NCBI GenBank assembly: GCA_021107195.1
Contig: JAIOTF010000333.1
Span: forward strand, 1-8,023
Length of the DNA stretch: 8,023 nucleotides
Direction: 5' to 3'
DNA from: Anaerolineaceae bacterium
GTDB lineage: Bacteria > Chloroflexota > Anaerolineae > Anaerolineales > Anaerolineaceae
Under the pieces are notes generated by a model. That model worked only from the letters and a program-made list of their open reading frames with translations. It made no database searches and was not told the origin of the DNA. The first letter of the stretch is position 1. Each line of letters opens with the position of its first letter. Of the stretch, positions 5,867-8,023 are shown one piece after another. The translations under genes were made by a program, and so were the position numbers.

Positions 5867-6637
5867 ATGGCACAATCTGAGAACCCCGCAACGAACATAG
5901 GGATTGATCTGGATCAAATTGAGGCTGTTGAACGGCAGCGCGTGATGGTTGTTGAGGACGAAGTAGACACCATCTTCCTGTTGAAGCAGATCTTCCGCAT
6001 TGCAGGCTTCAATGTGGTCAGTGCAATGGATGGCGAAGAAGCCTTGAAAAAGATCGTCAAATATGAACCAGATATGGTCTTGCTGGATATCATGATGCCC
6101 GACATGGATGGCTGGGAGACACTGGAATACATGCGCCAGATGACCGAAGTGCCGGTCATTATCATCTCGGCGCTCGGTACCAAGCAAGACGTGGTGCGCG
6201 GTTTGCGGGCCGGGGTTGATGATTATGTCACCAAGCCTTTTCACTCTGAAGAGTTGATCGAACGCGTGCGGGCTGTTTTGCGCCGCGCCCAGAAACCCAA
6301 AGAGATCAGCCGCTTCATTTTCCCGCAGGTGGGTTTGATCATCGACCAGATGAATCAGGAAGTGGCCTTCAATGACCGCACCATCAGCCTCACCCAGCGC
6401 GAATTTGCGGTGCTCTCGGTGTTGGCCAAGCATGCGCCTGCCATTGTCAGCTATGAAACCATTGCCAGTGAAGTGTGGGGTGAGGAAGAGACTAATTCTG
6501 CCAATGCCCGCAAACGCACCAAATACCTTGTTTACTTGCTGCGGCAGAAATTCAATGAGGCTGACCCTGATAATAAGCTGATTGTCAATGTTGACCGGCT
6601 GGGCTACAAACTGGAAACCGAGAAACGCGAAGACTGA
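5867..6637 (+). CDS. OmpR/PhoB-family response regulator
   Basis: A 256-residue two-component transcription factor. The receiver domain (about 25-140) has the acidic pair Glu30/Asp31, phosphoacceptor Asp74 in VLLDIMMPDMDG, the switch Ser101 in IIISALG, and Lys123 in DYVTKPF. The C-terminal winged helix (about 150-252) ends in IVNVDRLGYKLE, a divergent form of the usual 'TVRGxGY' wing. It would be phosphorylated by a partner kinase and bind DNA as a dimer. An N-terminal extension of about 24 residues precedes the receiver. The start is supported by GGAG about 8 nt upstream, and no later ATG leaves a complete domain. No histidine kinase gene is adjacent, so it is an orphan here. An intrinsic terminator follows 24 nt after the stop. 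The leader RNA unit in front suggests control at the RNA level, which is inference. Confidence 0.92.
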   Translation: MAQSENPATNIGIDLDQIEAVERQRVMVVEDEVDTIFLLKQIFRIAGFNVVSAMDGEEALKKIVKYEPDMVLLDIMMPDMDGWETLEYMRQMTEVPVIIISALGTKQDVVRGLRAGVDDYVTKPFHSEELIERVRAVLRRAQKPKEISRFIFPQVGLIIDQMNQEVAFNDRTISLTQREFAVLSVLAKHAPAIVSYETIASEVWGEEETNSANARKRTKYLVYLLRQKFNEADPDNKLIVNVDRLGYKLETEKRED

Positions 6638-6660
6638 GAGTTTGAATCCTGGAATCTTTG

Positions 6661-6691
6661 CAGGCAGGCCCGAAAATGGCTTGCCTGTTTT
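6661..6691 (+). terminator. Intrinsic terminator of the response regulator gene
   Basis: CAGGCAGGCC (6661-6670) pairs with GGCTTGCCTG (6678-6687), 10 bp including one G-U pair, around a 7-nt loop. TTTT follows directly. It is placed 24 nt after the response regulator stop codon. Confidence 0.85.
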
Positions 6692-6698
6692 GATTCGT

Positions 6699-6719
6699 AC
6701 CCTGAGGCTGTCGAAGGGT
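6699..6719. repeat. Short inverted-repeat element with ACCCT / AGGGT arms
   Basis: ACCCT (6699-6703) and AGGGT (6715-6719) flank GAGGCTGTCGA. The combination resembles CCCT-GAG-x-CTGTCGA-AGGG elements that I recall seeing repeatedly in intergenic DNA of varied bacteria. It lies in the 208-nt gap between the response regulator and padR genes. Function unknown. Confidence 0.4.
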
Positions 6720-6774
6720 GCGGCGTGTTTCCCTGGTACCCAATCCCTAATTCGTTAATCCCCTTGTTTTTATA

Positions 6775-6803
6775 TTGACAGTCGATATATCGTGTGGTAA
6801 TAT
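6775..6803 (+). promoter_or_regulatory. padR promoter
   Basis: A perfect -35 TTGACA (6775-6780), a 17-nt spacer and an extended -10 TGG-TAATAT (6795-6803) predict a start near 6810, leaving a leader of about 36 nt. The spacer and leader are filled with CGATATA repeats, so the promoter is embedded in likely operator DNA. Confidence 0.75.
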
Positions 6804-6842
6804 ATCGTTATCCGATATAACGATTGACGATATAAGAGGTGA
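6783..6842 (+). repeat. Four degenerate 15-bp operator-like units across the padR promoter
   Basis: Units begin at 6783, 6798, 6813 and 6828. CGATATA heads units 1, 3 and 4 (TAATATA in unit 2), and TATATCG recurs at 6786 and 6801, also 15 bp apart. Unit 1 contains the palindrome CGATATATCG (6783-6792). A longer inverted repeat pairs ATCGTTAT (6804-6811) with ATAACGAT (6817-6824). The array spans the spacer, -10, start point and ribosome site. Autorepression by the PadR product is likely, since PadR proteins commonly bind AT-rich palindromes in their own promoters. Confidence 0.6.
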
Positions 6843-6845
6843 CCG

Positions 6846-7193
6846 ATGCTGGATGAAAAAACGATACGAAAATACCTTCCCCTTTCAGAGGCTACCTATT
6901 ACATCCTGCTGACCCTGGTAGAGCCGCTGCATGGGTATGGTGTCATGCAGAAGGTGGAGGAGATCAGCAAGGGCGCGGTGACGATTGGGCCAGGTACGCT
7001 GTACGGCGCTTTCTCTCACCTGGAGAAAGAAAACCTGATCGTGATGACGGGGCAGGAAGAACGCCGCAAGTTGTATACCCTGACAGAAAAAGGCCGCCAG
7101 GTGCTGCTGGATCAGATCCGGCGCATCGAGATGATGGCGGACACTGGACGGGAAATGAAAAAGAAATTGGACACGATGAATGGAGAAGGATAA
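6846..7193 (+). CDS. PadR-family transcriptional regulator
   Basis: A 115-residue winged-helix repressor of the short PadR type. The family blocks are clear: PLSEATYYILLTLVEPLHGYGVMQ at 12-35 (helix 1-2 with HGYG), then the recognition helix region GPGTLYGAFSHLEKENLI (48-65), then the wing ERRKLYTLTEKG (72-83). A C-terminal helix (84-110) serves dimerisation. PadR proteins usually repress their own operon and a neighbouring membrane or transport gene until a ligand or stress signal releases them. The start has a good ribosome site, AGAGGTGA, directly upstream. The stop lies 4 nt before the DUF2812-type ATG, so the two are one operon. The promoter carries multiple CGATATA boxes. Ligand unknown. 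Confidence 0.92.
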   Translation: MLDEKTIRKYLPLSEATYYILLTLVEPLHGYGVMQKVEEISKGAVTIGPGTLYGAFSHLEKENLIVMTGQEERRKLYTLTEKGRQVLLDQIRRIEMMADTGREMKKKLDTMNGEG

Positions 7194-7197
7194 GAAA

Positions 7198-7713
7198 ATG
7201 GGTACCGTACGGAAAATTCGATGGTTTTGGGCCTGGCAGGATGGAGATGAAGAAAACTGGCTGAATGATATGTCTGCTAAAGGCTTGCACCTGCTACGGG
7301 TGAACTTTCCCTGTTTTTATCATTTCGTAGAGGGAGAACCTTCCACCTATGTTTACCGGTTGGATTTCAAGTCCTTCTCAAAGAAGGATATGGACGAATA
7401 CGTGTAGATTTTCAAGGATGCGGGATGGGAGCATGTTGGTCAGTTCTTCAATGGCTGGCAGTATTTCCGCAAGGCCTTTGTGCCGGGTGAGATGATGGAT
7501 ATTTACAGCGATGCGGAATCGAAAATTGGAAAATACAACCGCTTGTTGCTGTTTCTGGTGCCCTTCATCCCGCTGCTGTTTTTCTCTTTGATCAGTGTTT
7601 CTGCCAATAGTTGGCTGTTTATGCAAGTCATTGATGTCTTTCTACTGGTGATCTATTTTGTAAGTTTTTTCAAGCTCTGGCAAAGGATCAAGGATTTGAA
7701 AAAGCAGGTTTGA
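7198..7713 (+). pseudogene. DUF2812-type membrane protein, interrupted by one in-frame TAG
   Basis: Read through one internal stop, this is a 171-codon protein. Residues 1-94 match the DUF2812 pattern: RWFWAWQDGDEENWL, then 'AKGLHL', 'FYHFVEGEP', 'YVYRLDF', then 'IFKDAGWEHVGQFFNGWQYFRK'. Two membrane helices follow at about 116-137 and 140-163, then a basic tail. Codon 70 (7405-7407) is TAG, placed where the family has a polar residue between 'EYV' and 'IFKDAGWE'. A CAG (Gln) or GAG (Glu) codon with one base change would restore it. The frame and similarity are unbroken on both sides, so only one mutation separates it from an intact gene. An AAGGA site about 7 nt upstream fits the ATG at 7198 better than the one at 7180. 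DUF2812 genes are regularly paired with padR; the protein's function is not known. A recent pseudogene, an assembly error or amber readthrough are all possible. Confidence 0.8.
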
Positions 7714-7745
7714 GAAGGTTGTTTGTCTGCAATCAGAGCGTAACC

Positions 7746-7782
7746 CCAACCTCCCGCGAGACCATGATCCGCGGGAGGTTGG
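7746..7782. terminator. Intrinsic terminator-like hairpin after the padR operon
   Basis: A perfect 13-bp stem (7746-7758 with 7770-7782) closes an 11-nt loop, 32 nt after the DUF2812 gene stop. Its inner 11 bp are identical to those of the hairpin at 332-368. No strong U-tract follows on the plus strand (TATTGATC). It separates the padR operon from the minus-strand remnant at 7822-7959 and may serve both sides. Confidence 0.7.
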
Positions 7783-7821
7783 TATTGATCAAAAACGAAA
7801 CAGGTGGACGGATTGGGATGG

Positions 7822-7959
7822 CTAATTCTTCAGCACCATTTCAATGCGGGTCAGGATTTCTTCCGGGGCCACCTCAGCCGGGTCGTTCAGATAATATTCT
7901 CGATAGTTGTGATTTTAAAAAAATAAGTGCTTGCGGTTCACAAATTATCCAGAAGTCAT
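7822..7959 (-). pseudogene. Remnant of a short gene with surviving start signals
   Basis: On the minus strand an ATG (7959-7957) follows a good SD (AGGAG, about 7 nt away), but the frame stops after four codons (MTSG, TAA). The same frame continues through FVNRKHLFF, a second TAA beside a T7 run, and then an open 30-codon tail, NHNYREYYLNDPAEVAP...RIEMVLKN, ending in TAG at 7824-7822. The tail has normal coding composition and an amphipathic helical look, while the front is AT-rich. This suggests a decayed gene or the two ends of a gene joined by a deletion. The family is not recognised. The rest of the 310-nt end region holds the hairpin at 7746-7782 and a possible promoter at 7980-8009, and nothing else I can support. 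Confidence 0.35.
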
Positions 7960-7979
7960 TGTGTACTCCTGTTTGGTAA

Positions 7980-8009
7980 ATAATAGGGCGAATACCTGGG
8001 ACACATCAA
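7980..8009 (-). promoter_or_regulatory. Possible promoter of the gene remnant
   Basis: On the minus strand, TTGATG (8009-8004) and TATTAT (7985-7980, 5 of 6) are 18 nt apart. Transcription would begin near 7973, about 14 nt before the remnant's ATG, leaving just enough room for the AGGAG site. The fit is moderate and the short leader is unusual. Confidence 0.3.
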
Positions 8010-8023
8010 TGTCTTGGTCAAGC

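Noticed and set aside
5631..5900. Open frame through the leader RNA, with an internal ATG (5664) opening a His/Cys-rich stretch that could be a leader peptide
   Set aside because: There is no ribosome site before 5631 or 5664. The frame runs through the terminator and past the response regulator start out of frame, and it has no recognisable protein features.
5825..6433. 202-codon open frame on the minus strand
   Set aside because: It is antisense to the response regulator, which has all its catalytic residues in the other strand.
7710..7979. 89-codon plus-strand open frame after the padR operon
   Set aside because: It reads through the hairpin at 7746-7782, lacks a ribosome site and overlaps the minus-strand remnant that has better start signals.
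1..8023. CRISPR arrays, tRNA or rRNA genes, insertion sequences
   Set aside because: No regularly spaced long repeats, no tRNA-like cloverleaf or rRNA sequence and no transposase frame were seen on either strand.

Overview
The window most resembles accessory and housekeeping DNA of a Chloroflexota bacterium, probably of the Anaerolineae type. This is inferred from the moderate GC content, the lipoprotein with QAT-type low-complexity repeats followed by a Thr/Pro linker, and the overall gene style. No marker gene fixes the taxonomy.

Layout. (1) Positions 2-307 (+) hold the 3' end of an NAD+ synthetase gene (nadE). It converges on the minus-strand operon at a strong hairpin, 332-368. (2) Positions 387-3412 (-) form a compact four-gene operon, read in the order acyltransferase, small four-TM EamA/DMT protein, Gfo/Idh/MocA dehydrogenase, DegT-type aminotransferase. 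The three enzymes match the oxidise / transaminate / N-acetylate logic of 3-acetamido (WbpB-WbpE-WbpD-like) nucleotide-sugar synthesis. The membrane protein may move a lipid-linked sugar. An extended -10 promoter lies at about 3503-3531. (3) Positions 3645-4328 (-) encode NanE, ManNAc-6-phosphate 2-epimerase. Upstream of it is a separate minus-strand gene, 4442-5509, for a secreted lipoprotein of unknown function, closed by a perfect hairpin terminator. (4) On the plus strand a consensus-grade promoter (5617-5645) reads into about 170 nt of foldable, apparently non-coding RNA ending in an intrinsic terminator (5795-5821). That terminator lies only about 45 nt before an orphan OmpR/PhoB response regulator gene (5867-6637), which has its own terminator. 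(5) Positions 6775-7713 (+) hold a promoter embedded in four 15-bp repeat units, a PadR repressor gene, and a DUF2812-type membrane protein gene interrupted by one in-frame TAG. A terminator follows whose arms are identical to those of the nadE/operon terminator. (6) Positions 7822-7959 (-) look like the remains of a short gene whose start signals survive.

How it fits together. The sugar operon and NanE suggest cell-surface amino-sugar metabolism. PadR plus DUF2812 is a known regulator/membrane-protein pairing, here apparently autoregulated and damaged. The most interesting undescribed element is the promoter - inverted repeat - structured RNA - terminator unit in front of the response regulator. 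It could be a free small RNA or an attenuation leader.
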